Below are positions 25,181-33,332 of a stretch of 64,000 bases of DNA, piece after piece. Source of the stretch: an uncultured Collinsella sp. GTDB lineage: Bacteria; Actinomycetota; Coriobacteriia; Coriobacteriales; Coriobacteriaceae. Within the stretch, counting starts at the first letter, position 1; each line of letters starts with the position of its first letter. The translations under genes and the position numbers were made by a program. The DNA lies in assembly GCA_958415525.1 (NCBI GenBank), contig CATYZE010000005.1, positions 40,986 to 104,985 of the forward strand. Reading direction: 5' to 3'. Under the pieces are notes generated by a model. It did no database searches, was not told the origin of the DNA, and saw only the letters and a list, made by a program, of their open reading frames with translations.

Positions 25181-26005
25181 ATGAAGAATACTCAGCTGCT
25201 GCTGATCAACGATATGTGCGGTTACGGCAAGGTCGCGCTTTCCGCCATGCTGCCGGTGCTGTCGCACATGGGCTATCGCATCCACAACCTGCCGACGGCC
25301 CTCGTTTCCGATACGCTCAACTACCCCAAGTTCTACATCCATGACACCACGGAGTATGTCCGCCAGAGCCTCGCCATCTGGGAGGAGCTCGGCTTTGAGT
25401 TCGACGCCATCTCGACCGGCTTTATCGTGACCGAGGAAGAGACGCGTATCATCTCGGACTTTTGCCACCGTCGCGCGCAAAAGGGCACCAAGGTGTTCGT
25501 CGACCCCATCATGGGCGACAACGGCAAGCTCTATGCCGGCGTGCCCGAGTCCACGATCGGTCTCATGAGGCATCTGCTCGAGTGCGCCGATTACGCGGTT
25601 CCCAATTACACCGAGGCCTGTCTGCTCACCGATACGCCTATTGCAGAGCAGATCACGCCCGATGAGGCCCGCGTCCTTGTGGACGCCGTGCGCGAGCTGG
25701 GTGCCAAGTCGGTGGTCATTACGAGCGCTGTGGTCGACGGCACGAACGCCGTTATCGGTTACGACCATGTAGTGGGGGAGTACTTTACGATTCCCTTTGA
25801 GCTCATTCCGGTCTATTTCCCGGGCACGGGCGACACGTTCTCGGCGGTGCTCGTCGGCCGCGTTATGGCAGGTTGGAGTCTGCAGCGCGCGACGTCCGAT
25901 GCCATGCGTGTGGTGGCTGAGCTTATCGAGCGCAATGCCGACCAAGAGGACAAGTCGGCCGGCCTGCCCATCGAGGCCTGCCTGGACGTGATCGACCATG
26001 AGTAA
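25181..26005 (+). CDS. Pyridoxamine/pyridoxal kinase (PdxY/PdxK-like)
   Basis: 274 residues, ribokinase superfamily. Features include the early INDMCGYGKVAL, DPIMGDNGKLY, NYTEACLLT and the anion-hole motif PGTGDTFSAV near residue 210 with catalytic Asp. It phosphorylates B6 vitamers to PLP or PMP. ATG 25181 follows AGGGAGA. The last eight bases overlap the next gene, indicating translational coupling to a small TIGR04076 protein. The upstream gap may carry its promoter, but I see no clear consensus. Confidence 0.85.
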   Translation: MKNTQLLLINDMCGYGKVALSAMLPVLSHMGYRIHNLPTALVSDTLNYPKFYIHDTTEYVRQSLAIWEELGFEFDAISTGFIVTEEETRIISDFCHRRAQKGTKVFVDPIMGDNGKLYAGVPESTIGLMRHLLECADYAVPNYTEACLLTDTPIAEQITPDEARVLVDAVRELGAKSVVITSAVVDGTNAVIGYDHVVGEYFTIPFELIPVYFPGTGDTFSAVLVGRVMAGWSLQRATSDAMRVVAELIERNADQEDKSAGLPIEACLDVIDHE

Positions 26006-26330
26006 CGCCGGCGAGGGCGCCGCCGCCGGGTCCGCCGACAAGAACAAGCCGCTCGGCGCGCCGCGTGGCAAGCGTCCGCGTATCCGCGTGAGCTGCGTGG
26101 ACCAGCTGGGGGCGTGCCGCTGTCATCATGGTCACAAGCCGGGCGACGTCTTTGATTTCGATCGCGACCGCGGCAAGATGTGCGCCATGGCCTGCCATGT
26201 GGGCTTTCCCTATATTGATATCCTGCGCTATGGCGGAACCGTGCCTGGCAACGAGCCTGGTACGGCAAAGTTCTGCTGCCCCGAGGTCGATACGCTGAAC
26301 GTTTGGCTTGCCGAGATCGTCGACGAGTAA
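25998..26330 (+). CDS. TIGR04076 family small protein
   Basis: 110 residues. After ~30 low-complexity residues comes the family pattern VSCVDQLGACRCHHGHKPGDVF ending at RYGGTVPG and FCCPEV; conserved Cys and His suggest metal or cofactor binding, but the family has no known function. It starts within the PLP kinase gene (ATG at 25998, eight-base overlap), so the two are co-translated. It ends just before a family W repeat. Confidence 0.75.
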   Translation: MSNAGEGAAAGSADKNKPLGAPRGKRPRIRVSCVDQLGACRCHHGHKPGDVFDFDRDRGKMCAMACHVGFPYIDILRYGGTVPGNEPGTAKFCCPEVDTLNVWLAEIVDE

Positions 26331-26332
26331 TC

Positions 26333-26425
26333 GAGCGTGGATTTTCTCCCGTTTAGAGCGCACTTGAACGCTCAAAGTGGGAGAAAATCCACGCTCAATT
26401 TGTATGCGGGAGATAATCCACGCTC
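26333..26425. repeat. Family W repeat, copy 1 (three half-sites)
   Basis: GAGCGTGGATTTTCTCCC at 26333-26350 pairs perfectly with 26379-26396 across a 28-base loop; a third copy in the orientation of the right arm follows at 26408-26425. The same three-part arrangement, with the same 28-base loop length, recurs at 37760-37852. Lies between convergent genes. Confidence 0.75.
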
Positions 26426-26462
26426 GTTTTATGCCAATGGCGCACCTCGCGCGCCCGCGAAC

Positions 26463-26909
26463 CTACAGCTGCTCGAGCATAGCGGTGCAGCCGGCGAGTA
26501 CATCGCGGTAGGTGGCGTCGAAGTTGCCGGTGTACCAGGGATCGGCCACGTCGCCGGGGCGCTCGGTCCAATCGAGCAAGCGCGTAATCTTGCCGTCGGG
26601 GTCGTCGCCAAAGATGCGACGCAGGCCACGCGCGTTCTCAGCATCCATATAGACAATGTGATCCCAGTCGCCATACTCCGCGCGACGTGCCTGTCGCGCG
26701 CGGTGGGCAACGACGGGAATCCCGACCTCGCGCAGCTTGGCGACGGTGCCACGGTGCGGTGGGTTGCCAAGCTCCTCGGTCGAGGTCGCCGCGGAATCGA
26801 TGACAAACTCGCCCGCGCGCCCAGCGCGGCGCACCAGCTCGGTAAACACCGACTCGGCCATGGTCGAGCGGCAGATGTTCCCATGACAGATAAACAGTAC
26901 GCGTTGCAT
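26463..26909 (-). CDS. Low-molecular-weight protein-tyrosine phosphatase
   Basis: 148 residues. The N-terminal P-loop CHGNICRS (nucleophile Cys, Arg) and the late DPWYTGNFD (general acid Asp) define the LMW-PTP family. Such proteins dephosphorylate bacterial tyrosine kinases that govern polysaccharide export; arsenate reductase is a related alternative but the DP-Y motif favours phosphatase. ATG at 26909 follows GAAAGGAAAC. Confidence 0.92.
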   Translation of the reverse strand: MQRVLFICHGNICRSTMAESVFTELVRRAGRAGEFVIDSAATSTEELGNPPHRGTVAKLREVGIPVVAHRARQARRAEYGDWDHIVYMDAENARGLRRIFGDDPDGKITRLLDWTERPGDVADPWYTGNFDATYRDVLAGCTAMLEQL

Positions 26910-26966
26910 ATGCGGTTTCCTTTCGATCGCCATCATCGAACTCGAGTATCGCAGCTAAGCCTAAGC

Positions 26967-28202
26967 CTACGCCCTCGCCCGCTTGCGCTCCCAGCGAGCC
27001 AACTTAATCGTCACCAGCGTGAGCGCCCAGGCCACAAGCGAGAACGCGGCGCCCACGGCGCCCACGTACGCAATGCCAACGCTGCTCACCACGGCGCCAC
27101 CCACCGCGGTGCCAAACGAGATACCGACATTAAACGCCATGGGCTCAACCGAGCTCGCGAGCACCATCGATTTGGGATGGCGGCTGCGCGCCACGTCCAT
27201 AAAGTGCGTGATGCACGACACCGAGAACAGGTACATGAGCATCGCCAAGCTAAAGACAAAGACCAGCGCGAGCGGCATGGCAGCGCCCACGGCAAACAGC
27301 CCAAACAATGCCGCCGCCTGCAGCGCGAACGTAACCAGCAGCGCCTTCATGCCAAAGCGCGCATCGATCCATCCGCCCAGGATGTTCGAGATCAGGCAGA
27401 ACACGCCGTAGGCCATGAGCGTGGTACTGGCTTCGACCGTGCCCATACCCAGCACCTGCTCAAGATAAGGCGTCACGTAGCCGTAGAATACGTAGACCGA
27501 CCCCACGCCAAACAAAAAGATGAGCATGCCGGTGATGATGCTCGGCTCGCGTAGAAGCCCCGCCTGCTCGCGGAAGGTGGCAGGCTCGTCGGTTTGCCCA
27601 GTGCGCGGCATAAACGCCACGAGCGCTCCGCAGATCAAAACGGCAAAGGTCAGCGTGCCGTACATGGCCACGTGCCAGTCGAGCGTGTCGGCCACAAACT
27701 TGCCGATCGAAGTGACAAAGACCATTGCCACGGAAAAAGCACCATATACCACCGAGATGGCAAGCGAGGTTTGCTGCGGGGACAGCAGCTCTGGGATGTA
27801 CGTCACGCCCACGGCGAGCAGTGCGCCCGAGACGGAGCCAAGGACAATGCGCGAGATAAACAGCACCTGGAAGTTGGGCGCCAACGCCATGACCAGGTTG
27901 CCGAGCACAAAGACGATGCTATAGCACACGAGCAGCTGGTAACGACGGAAGCGCCCCGTGCTGAGCGCAAGCACCGGCGTCGCGATGGCGTAGACCAGTG
28001 CAAAAACGCTGATGAGCTGGCCCGCAGTGGCAAGCGATATGCCGAGTTCCGTCGCCAAGTCACTTTCGATGCCGATGACCACGAACTCGGAGCAGCCGAG
28101 CGAGAATCCCAACAGCACGAGCAGCGCCAGGCAGAGCTTGGTGCGCGCGGGGGAGAGCGCGGCGGCGGTTGATTTACTTTTAGACGTGGTTGCGGCGGTC
28201 AA
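26967..28202 (-). CDS. MFS efflux transporter (AraJ/YdhP-like)
   Basis: 411 residues with about twelve helices. GCSEFVVIGIESDLATELGIS in helix 1 and its loop and the following motif LALSTGRFRRYQL are typical of DHA1-type sugar/drug efflux carriers. I place the start at TTG 28202, eight bases after GGAG; GTG 28211 is an alternative, and the open frame beyond it (to 28631) covers a promoter and is not coding. Divergent from the LpdD-Nudix fusion gene. Confidence 0.82.
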   Translation of the reverse strand: MTAATTSKSKSTAAALSPARTKLCLALLVLLGFSLGCSEFVVIGIESDLATELGISLATAGQLISVFALVYAIATPVLALSTGRFRRYQLLVCYSIVFVLGNLVMALAPNFQVLFISRIVLGSVSGALLAVGVTYIPELLSPQQTSLAISVVYGAFSVAMVFVTSIGKFVADTLDWHVAMYGTLTFAVLICGALVAFMPRTGQTDEPATFREQAGLLREPSIITGMLIFLFGVGSVYVFYGYVTPYLEQVLGMGTVEASTTLMAYGVFCLISNILGGWIDARFGMKALLVTFALQAAALFGLFAVGAAMPLALVFVFSLAMLMYLFSVSCITHFMDVARSRHPKSMVLASSVEPMAFNVGISFGTAVGGAVVSSVGIAYVGAVGAAFSLVAWALTLVTIKLARWERKRARA

Positions 28203-28263
28203 GGTTGTCACTCCAATGTCGCATGAATAAGCGGGATTCAATCCCTGCAACTCTAGCAGAATG

Positions 28264-28311
28264 TGACAAAGGAGTAGCGCCTTTGTCAGGTCGGGACCTT
28301 GCCTGTATAGT
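28264..28311 (+). promoter_or_regulatory. Promoter with overlapping palindrome for the LpdD-Nudix gene
   Basis: TTGTCA (28283-28288) and TATAGT (28306-28311) are 17 bases apart, close to the vegetative consensus. The -35 box is the right end of an interrupted palindrome, TGACAAAGG (28264-28272) with CCTTTGTCA (28280-28288), a possible operator. The start codon follows 53 bases after the -10. Confidence 0.6.
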
Positions 28312-28363
28312 CGCAATACAGGCGAAGATGGTCTCAGGTACATCGCGGGCGACAGGAGATCCC

Positions 28364-29311
28364 ATGGGTATGCACACGACAAAAGTTGCAGTGGGCGAGG
28401 ACAAGTTTGCGCTCGAGGCCCAGCTGACGGTGACGTCGCGAGGCATGGCGGTGTACGCCTGCTCGCCGGAGTTCGCGCACCTGGGCGCCACGGCGCAGGC
28501 CATTCCGCGTCCCGAGCCCGGCCGTACGGCGACGGTGAGCATCCTGGCCGTTCCGTGCCATCGAGACGAGATCCCAGCACACGATATCGCGGCGGCGCTT
28601 GCCACGCGCTTTGGCGTGCCGGTAGTTGCAAGCACGGGTTTTCATGTTGAGCAGGCGAGTGGGGACGACCTGCAGCGCGTGCTCGACACCACCAAGGAGC
28701 TCATCGCTGCGCTCGAGGAGGCCGCAGCCCGCATTCTGCGCGCCGGCTGGGATGAGGGCGGCGCAGGCGCCGAGGTCGTGGCGGTCGATGCCGCGACCGG
28801 CGAGGCGCTTGGCCCCGTCGACCGCATCGAGGCCCATACCGGCGAGGGAATCCTGCATCAGGCATTTCTGACGCTTTTGGTCGAGGGCCGGGGCGAAGAC
28901 GCGCGTCTGCTGCTCTGCCGCCGTAGTCCGCTCAAGCGCCTGTGGGGCGGGGTGCTGGCCGATAGCTGTGCCGGCCATCCGCTCCCCGGGGAGGACGTTG
29001 TCGCCGCGACGGCGCGCCGCATCAACGAAGAGCTTGGCATCACGCGCGAGCCCGATCAGCTCAAGCACCTCGGACACGTGGTGTACCGCGAGGACCACGG
29101 CGACGGCCGCTGCGAGTGCGAATGGTGCGAGGTGTTCGCAGCCCATGTTGAGCCGGGCGAGCTACGCATCAACCAAGAGGAGATCTCGGAGGTGCGCCGC
29201 GTGGCCCCGTCCGAGCTTAAAGGCTACCTGCAGGGTCGCCCCGAGCAGCTGGCCCCCTGGCTCCGCGAGGCTCTGGAGGTCCCCTCCATCCGCGCAGCCC
29301 TCGCTATGTGA
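28364..29311 (+). CDS. LpdD-like prenyl-flavin chaperone domain fused to an Idi-like Nudix domain
   Basis: 315 residues. Residues 15-125 (GATAQAIP, TATVSILAVPCHRDEIP, ASTGFHVEQAS) look like the LpdD family found with UbiD-type gallate decarboxylases. Residues 150-290 match type I IPP isomerase: HQAF (His165), GVLADSCAGHPLPGE, ECEWCEVFAA (Glu251, Glu253). E. coli Idi has Cys-Gly-His, but here Ala203-Gly-His205 with Cys one place earlier, so the catalytic Cys seems lost, while the Nudix box keeps Glu222-Glu223. It may hydrolyse DMAPP to DMAP rather than isomerise IPP (inference). ATG at 28364 follows AGGAGA. Upstream of DASS-ubiD-ubiX. Confidence 0.65.
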   Translation: MGMHTTKVAVGEDKFALEAQLTVTSRGMAVYACSPEFAHLGATAQAIPRPEPGRTATVSILAVPCHRDEIPAHDIAAALATRFGVPVVASTGFHVEQASGDDLQRVLDTTKELIAALEEAAARILRAGWDEGGAGAEVVAVDAATGEALGPVDRIEAHTGEGILHQAFLTLLVEGRGEDARLLLCRRSPLKRLWGGVLADSCAGHPLPGEDVVAATARRINEELGITREPDQLKHLGHVVYREDHGDGRCECEWCEVFAAHVEPGELRINQEEISEVRRVAPSELKGYLQGRPEQLAPWLREALEVPSIRAALAM

Positions 29312-29334
29312 AAAAGACAGTCCCTTTGCCACAT
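29306..29334. repeat. Family Y hairpin, copy 3 (degenerate)
   Basis: ATGTGAAAAAGA (29306-29317), CAG, then TCCCTTTGCCACAT (29321-29334). The left arm has lost two bases and overlaps the stop codon of the fusion gene; the right arm matches copies 1 and 5. Confidence 0.5.
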
Positions 29335-29340
29335 CCAAAC

Positions 29341-29403
29341 CGTCACAACATTCGATGAAAATCTCGAAAACGAAGAAAACCGTCGAATGTTGTGACGCTT
29401 TTT
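29341..29403 (+). terminator. 15-bp inverted repeat and U-tract after the LpdD-Nudix gene
   Basis: Arms 29341-29355 and 29383-29397 are perfectly complementary around a 27-base loop, followed by CTTTTT. It probably terminates the fusion gene's transcript, so DASS-ubiD-ubiX would need its own promoter. Confidence 0.75.
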
Positions 29404-29471
29404 GTCCAGAGGATCGCTTCCCATCCAAAAATCCCGCTTGACTGTATTGCCGCAACACAGCGCAACGTAAG

Positions 29472-29500
29472 GGGTGTCCGATAACGGGTGCCCCTTTTTA
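29472..29500 (+). terminator. Terminator or attenuator in the leader of the DASS-ubiD-ubiX operon
   Basis: A 10-bp stem with G-U pairs (29472-29481 with 29486-29495), AUAA loop, is followed by five T residues, 52 bases before the DASS start. A TTGACT at 29438 could belong to a promoter upstream, which would make this a leader attenuator. The -10 box is not clear. Confidence 0.6.
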
Positions 29501-29552
29501 AGCGGCCAGCGTGGCCGCGAGTCCGGAGCGCCCCAACAAGAAAGGTGGGGAG

Positions 29553-31010
29553 ATGGAAGCGGAAAAGAAGGCGTTTAAGATCACCAAGCGCGAAATTGGC
29601 TTTGTGCTGGGTATCGTTGTCTTTTTGCTGGTGAAGTTTCTTCCTTTGGCGGAGCTGAGCTCGACGGTCGAGCTCACGGTCGGCGGTCAGACCTGTCTGG
29701 CACTGACGCTCGCCACGGTGGTGTTCTGGGCATGCGGTGTGGCACAGCCGGGCTTTGTGGGCCTGCTCTATTGCGCGCTGCTCGTTCTGTTCAAGGTGTG
29801 CGTGGACGACACAGGCGCCGCGAGCATCTCGGCGACGGTCGCCTCCACGTTTAGCTCGTGGACCAAAGCCACCATGTGGCTCGTCATCGGCGCCTACCTC
29901 ATCGCCAGCGCGGTCAAGGAGTCGGGCCTGGGCGAGCGCATCGCCTATGCGTTTATGCTCAAGTTCGTGCGCGACGCCAAGTCGCTCATCATCTCGATCT
30001 TCGCGCTCACCTTTGTGCTGTCGCTGCTGATCCCTCATCCGTTCCCCCGTGCCTTCCTCATCCTCGCCGTCGTCTCGGTTATCGCCGAGTCCGCCGGCTA
30101 CGGTGACGATGACCGCGGCAAGCTCGGCTTCCTCGTGTTTGCCGCTGCCGCCCCGGGCTCCATGTTCTTCCTGACGGGCGACTCCACGCTCAACCCGCTC
30201 GTTGCGCAGTACAGCGCCGAGGCCGGCGGCATGAGCCCGTCCTTCGTCGACTGGTTCCTGTACATGAGCGTGCCCATGCTGGTTGCGCTGCTGTGCACCC
30301 TGTTCCTGGGCCTCTTCCTCTTTAAGCCCAGCAAGGAGCTCGTCTACGATCGCGAGCAGATCGTGGCCAAGCAGGCCGCGCTCGGCAAGCTCTCCGTTAA
30401 GGAGATCCGCACCATCGTGTGGCTTGTCATCGCCATCGCGCTGTGGCTCACCGTCTCGGGCGATTACATCGGCTGGGTCACCCTGGCCATCGGCGTCGCG
30501 CTCGCCATGCCCATCATCGGCGAGGTCCTCACGCCCGCCAGCTGGAACGCCGTCGACATCAAGTCCCTCATGTTCCTGACGGCCGCCATGGCCGTGGGCT
30601 CCGTGGGCGGTGCCACCGGCATGAACGCCTGGATCGCCGATGTCGTGCTTCCCAGCTCCGTGCCCGAGAACATCTTCCTGTTCGCCCTGCTTGTCGCCGC
30701 GCTCTCCATGATCATCCACATGTTCATGGGCTCGGTCATGGCCGTGCTCGGTGTGTGCGTGCCGGCGTTCATCAGCTTCGCGGCCGGCTCCAGCGTGAGC
30801 CCGCTCGCCGTGGCGCTCATCGTCTTCACGTCCATCAACATCCACTACATCCTGCCGTTCCATAACCTGCCGATCCTTATCGGCGAGGGCAAGGACGCCG
30901 GCGGCTACACCTCCAAAGAGGCCATGCGCATGGGTATTCCCCTCACCGCGGTCGTCTTTATCGTCGTGCTGGTCGAGGCCGCCTGGTTCCATCTCTTTGG
31001 CCTGATGTAA
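29553..31010 (+). CDS. DASS (SLC13/CitT-like) anion transporter
   Basis: 485 residues with about twelve helices. Helical hairpin signatures are AAPGSMFFLTGDSTLNPLV (binding-site loop) and the second GSVGGATGMNAW, as in CitT/TtdT di- and tricarboxylate carriers. ATG 29553 follows GGTGGGGAG. First of DASS-ubiD-ubiX, so it probably imports the acid that UbiD decarboxylates or exchanges substrate for product. The N-terminal ~15 residues are charged. Confidence 0.88.
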   Translation: MEAEKKAFKITKREIGFVLGIVVFLLVKFLPLAELSSTVELTVGGQTCLALTLATVVFWACGVAQPGFVGLLYCALLVLFKVCVDDTGAASISATVASTFSSWTKATMWLVIGAYLIASAVKESGLGERIAYAFMLKFVRDAKSLIISIFALTFVLSLLIPHPFPRAFLILAVVSVIAESAGYGDDDRGKLGFLVFAAAAPGSMFFLTGDSTLNPLVAQYSAEAGGMSPSFVDWFLYMSVPMLVALLCTLFLGLFLFKPSKELVYDREQIVAKQAALGKLSVKEIRTIVWLVIAIALWLTVSGDYIGWVTLAIGVALAMPIIGEVLTPASWNAVDIKSLMFLTAAMAVGSVGGATGMNAWIADVVLPSSVPENIFLFALLVAALSMIIHMFMGSVMAVLGVCVPAFISFAAGSSVSPLAVALIVFTSINIHYILPFHNLPILIGEGKDAGGYTSKEAMRMGIPLTAVVFIVVLVEAAWFHLFGLM

Positions 31011-31152
31011 GCGGTCGAGCGCTGGGCTGTAAGCAGCCGAGTGCTTGAACTGCGAGTGGCCGAGCGTCCCATCTATGAGCGCCGCGGCCCCACTACGTTA
31101 CCCAGCCCGGCGGCATCCTCGCCGCCGGGCACTCTCCCGAAAGGAGCATGCT

Positions 31153-32640
31153 ATGTCCACTACCGATGCTTCCCAGATCCACGACCTGCGCTCCGCGCTC
31201 GACTTTTTGCGCGAGATGCCGGGCCAGCTGCTCGAGACCGACACCCAGGTCGATCCCGATGCCGAGGTCTCGGGCGTCTATCGCCACGTCGGTGCCGGCG
31301 GCACCGTTATGCGCCCGACCAAAGAGGGCCCGGCGATGGTCTTCAACAACGTCAAGGGCTTTGACGATGCCAAGGTCTGCATCGGCATGCTTGCCAGCCG
31401 CAAGCGCGTTGCCGCCCTGCTCAACCTGGACGAGGAGCACCTGGGCCTCGAAATCGGCAAGCGCTTCGAGAACCTGATCGCGCCCGAGCAGATTGCCGAG
31501 GGTACGCACGTCGACTGCCAGGAGGTCGTGTACAAGGCGACCGACGAGGGCTTTGACCTGCGCAAGATCGTCCCCGCTCCCACCAACACGCCCGTCGACG
31601 GCGGCCCCTACATCACCATGGGCCTCGCCTATGGCACGAGCCCCGACGGCTCCCAGTCCGACGTGACCATCCACCGCTTCTCCTGCGTCGACAAGGATAA
31701 GCTTGCCATGTGGATTACCCCCGGCAGCCGTCACCTGGGCGCGTTCTTTGACGAGTACTGCCAGCGCGGCGAGGACATGCCCATCTCCATCTCCATCGGC
31801 CTGGATCCCGCCGTGTACATGTGCTGTGGCTTCGAGGCGCCCACCACGCCGCTCGGCTTTAACGAGCTGCAGATCGCCGGTGCCCTGCGCGGCCACGCCG
31901 TTGAGCTTGCCGACTGCGTCACCGTTCCGCAGAAGTGCATCGCCAATGCCGAGTACGTGCTCGAGGGCTACCTCATGCACGACGAGACCATCAACGAGGA
32001 CGTCAACGGCCACGGCTACGCCATGCCCGAGTTCCCCGGCTACACCGGCGGCGCCAAGGTCTGCCCGGTGATCAAGATCACCGCCGTCACCACGCGTGTC
32101 AACCCCATTATGGAGAGCTGCATCGGCCCTTCGCACGAGCACGTGTCCATGGCCGGTATTCCCACCGAGGCTTCCATCTACAAGATGGTCGAGACCGCTA
32201 TCCCGGGCCGCCTGCTCAACGTCCATGCTGCTCCCTGCGGCGGCGGCAAGTTCGTTGCCATTATGCAGTTCAAGAAGTCGAGCAAAAATGACGAGGGCCG
32301 TCAGCGCAACGCCGCCATGCTCGCCTTCTCGGCATTTTCCGAGCTCAAGCATGTGATTCTGGTCGACGAGGATGTCGACATCTTCGATATGAGCGACGTG
32401 ATGTGGGCCATGACCACGCGCTTCCAGGCCGACGTCGACCTCATCACCATCCCCGGCTGCCACTGCCACGTGCTCGACCCGTCCAACGACCCCACGTTCG
32501 ATCCTTCGATCCGCGAGCACGGCATCGCCTGCAAGGCCATCTTCGACTGCACGGTCCCGTTCGACCTCAAGAAGAACTTCATCCGCTCGCAGTTCATGGA
32601 GATCGACACAGACAAGTGGGCCAAGGAGATTGCTTTCTAG
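31153..32640 (+). CDS. UbiD family prenyl-FMN-dependent decarboxylase
   Basis: 495 residues, the size of LpdC-type gallate/protocatechuate decarboxylases. Conserved UbiD regions visible: GMLASRKRVAALL, FSCVDKDKLAMWI, EYVLEGYLMHDE (catalytic Glu region), and PEFPGYTGGAKVCPVIKIT. It removes CO2 from an aromatic or alpha,beta-unsaturated acid using prenylated FMN and Mn/K. ATG at 31153 follows AAAGGAG. UbiX follows 33 bases later and a DASS carrier precedes it. The substrate is unknown; phenolic acids are likely by family. Confidence 0.92.
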   Translation: MSTTDASQIHDLRSALDFLREMPGQLLETDTQVDPDAEVSGVYRHVGAGGTVMRPTKEGPAMVFNNVKGFDDAKVCIGMLASRKRVAALLNLDEEHLGLEIGKRFENLIAPEQIAEGTHVDCQEVVYKATDEGFDLRKIVPAPTNTPVDGGPYITMGLAYGTSPDGSQSDVTIHRFSCVDKDKLAMWITPGSRHLGAFFDEYCQRGEDMPISISIGLDPAVYMCCGFEAPTTPLGFNELQIAGALRGHAVELADCVTVPQKCIANAEYVLEGYLMHDETINEDVNGHGYAMPEFPGYTGGAKVCPVIKITAVTTRVNPIMESCIGPSHEHVSMAGIPTEASIYKMVETAIPGRLLNVHAAPCGGGKFVAIMQFKKSSKNDEGRQRNAAMLAFSAFSELKHVILVDEDVDIFDMSDVMWAMTTRFQADVDLITIPGCHCHVLDPSNDPTFDPSIREHGIACKAIFDCTVPFDLKKNFIRSQFMEIDTDKWAKEIAF

Positions 32641-32673
32641 TAAGTAGCCCTACCAAGTAGTTAAGGAGTTGTC

Positions 32674-33252
32674 ATGCCTGAGTCTTCTGGCCGTCCCCGT
32701 CGCATTGTCGTTGGCGTGTCTGGCGCCAGCGGTGCCGCGCTGGGCCTTGAGTGCCTCAAATGTCTGCGTCAGGCCGGTGCCGAGTCGGCGCTTGTCGTCA
32801 CGCGCGGGGGAGAGATCACCATCGAGCAGGAGCTCGGCATGACGCTCGACGAGTATGCCACGCATGCCGATGTGGTCTACGACAACAAGAATATCGGCGC
32901 CGCCATCGCAAGCGGCACCTATCCGGTCGATGGCATGATCGTGGCACCCTGCTCCATGAAGACGCTCGCCGGCATCGCGAGCGGCTACAGCGACAATCTG
33001 TTGCTGCGTGCGGCCGACGTGCAGATGAAAGAGCAGCGCCGCCTGGTGCTCATGGTGCGCGAGACGCCCTTCAGCGCCATTCACGTCGACAACATGGCGC
33101 GCCTGGCGCGCGTACCGGGCGTCATGCTCATGCCGCCCATGCTCACGTTTTACAACGGCCCCGTCACGCTCGACGACGCGGTGCATCACATCGCCGCCAA
33201 GGCACTCGAGGCCGTCGGCGTGTCATGCGCAAACTATAAGCGCTGGTCATAG
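32674..33252 (+). CDS. ubiX: UbiX family flavin prenyltransferase
   Basis: 192 residues. The flavodoxin-like start RRIVVGVSGASGAALGLECL binds FMN; GMIVAPCSMKTLAGIASGYSDNLLLRAADV and MRETPFSAIHVDNMARLA are hallmark UbiX segments. It prenylates FMN using dimethylallyl phosphate to make the UbiD cofactor. ATG 32674 follows AAGGAG. Directly behind ubiD. The donor DMAP may be supplied by the Nudix domain encoded at 28364. Confidence 0.95.
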   Translation: MPESSGRPRRIVVGVSGASGAALGLECLKCLRQAGAESALVVTRGGEITIEQELGMTLDEYATHADVVYDNKNIGAAIASGTYPVDGMIVAPCSMKTLAGIASGYSDNLLLRAADVQMKEQRRLVLMVRETPFSAIHVDNMARLARVPGVMLMPPMLTFYNGPVTLDDAVHHIAAKALEAVGVSCANYKRWS

Positions 33253-33284
33253 GCGTCTTTAGGGTAGGATACGAGTAGTGTTTG

Positions 33285-33314
33285 AGCCCGCTGCCCCTGT
33301 GGGCGGCGGGCTTT
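33285..33314 (+). terminator. Hairpin between ubiX and merR
   Basis: A 12-bp stem with one G-U pair (33285-33296 with 33301-33312), tetraloop CTGT, followed by TTGG. It can end the ubiX transcript; the merR ribosome binding site is 10 bases further. Confidence 0.55.
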
Positions 33315-33332
33315 GGTGTGTCGGGAGGATCT

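Noticed and set aside
28203..28631. N-terminal extension of the MFS gene to 28631
   Set aside because: It covers the promoter and start of the divergent LpdD-Nudix gene, and its translation is not membrane- or family-like.
29343..30992. 549-codon - strand frame opposite the DASS carrier gene
   Set aside because: Shadow frame, Asp/His/Gly-rich, and it runs through a terminator.
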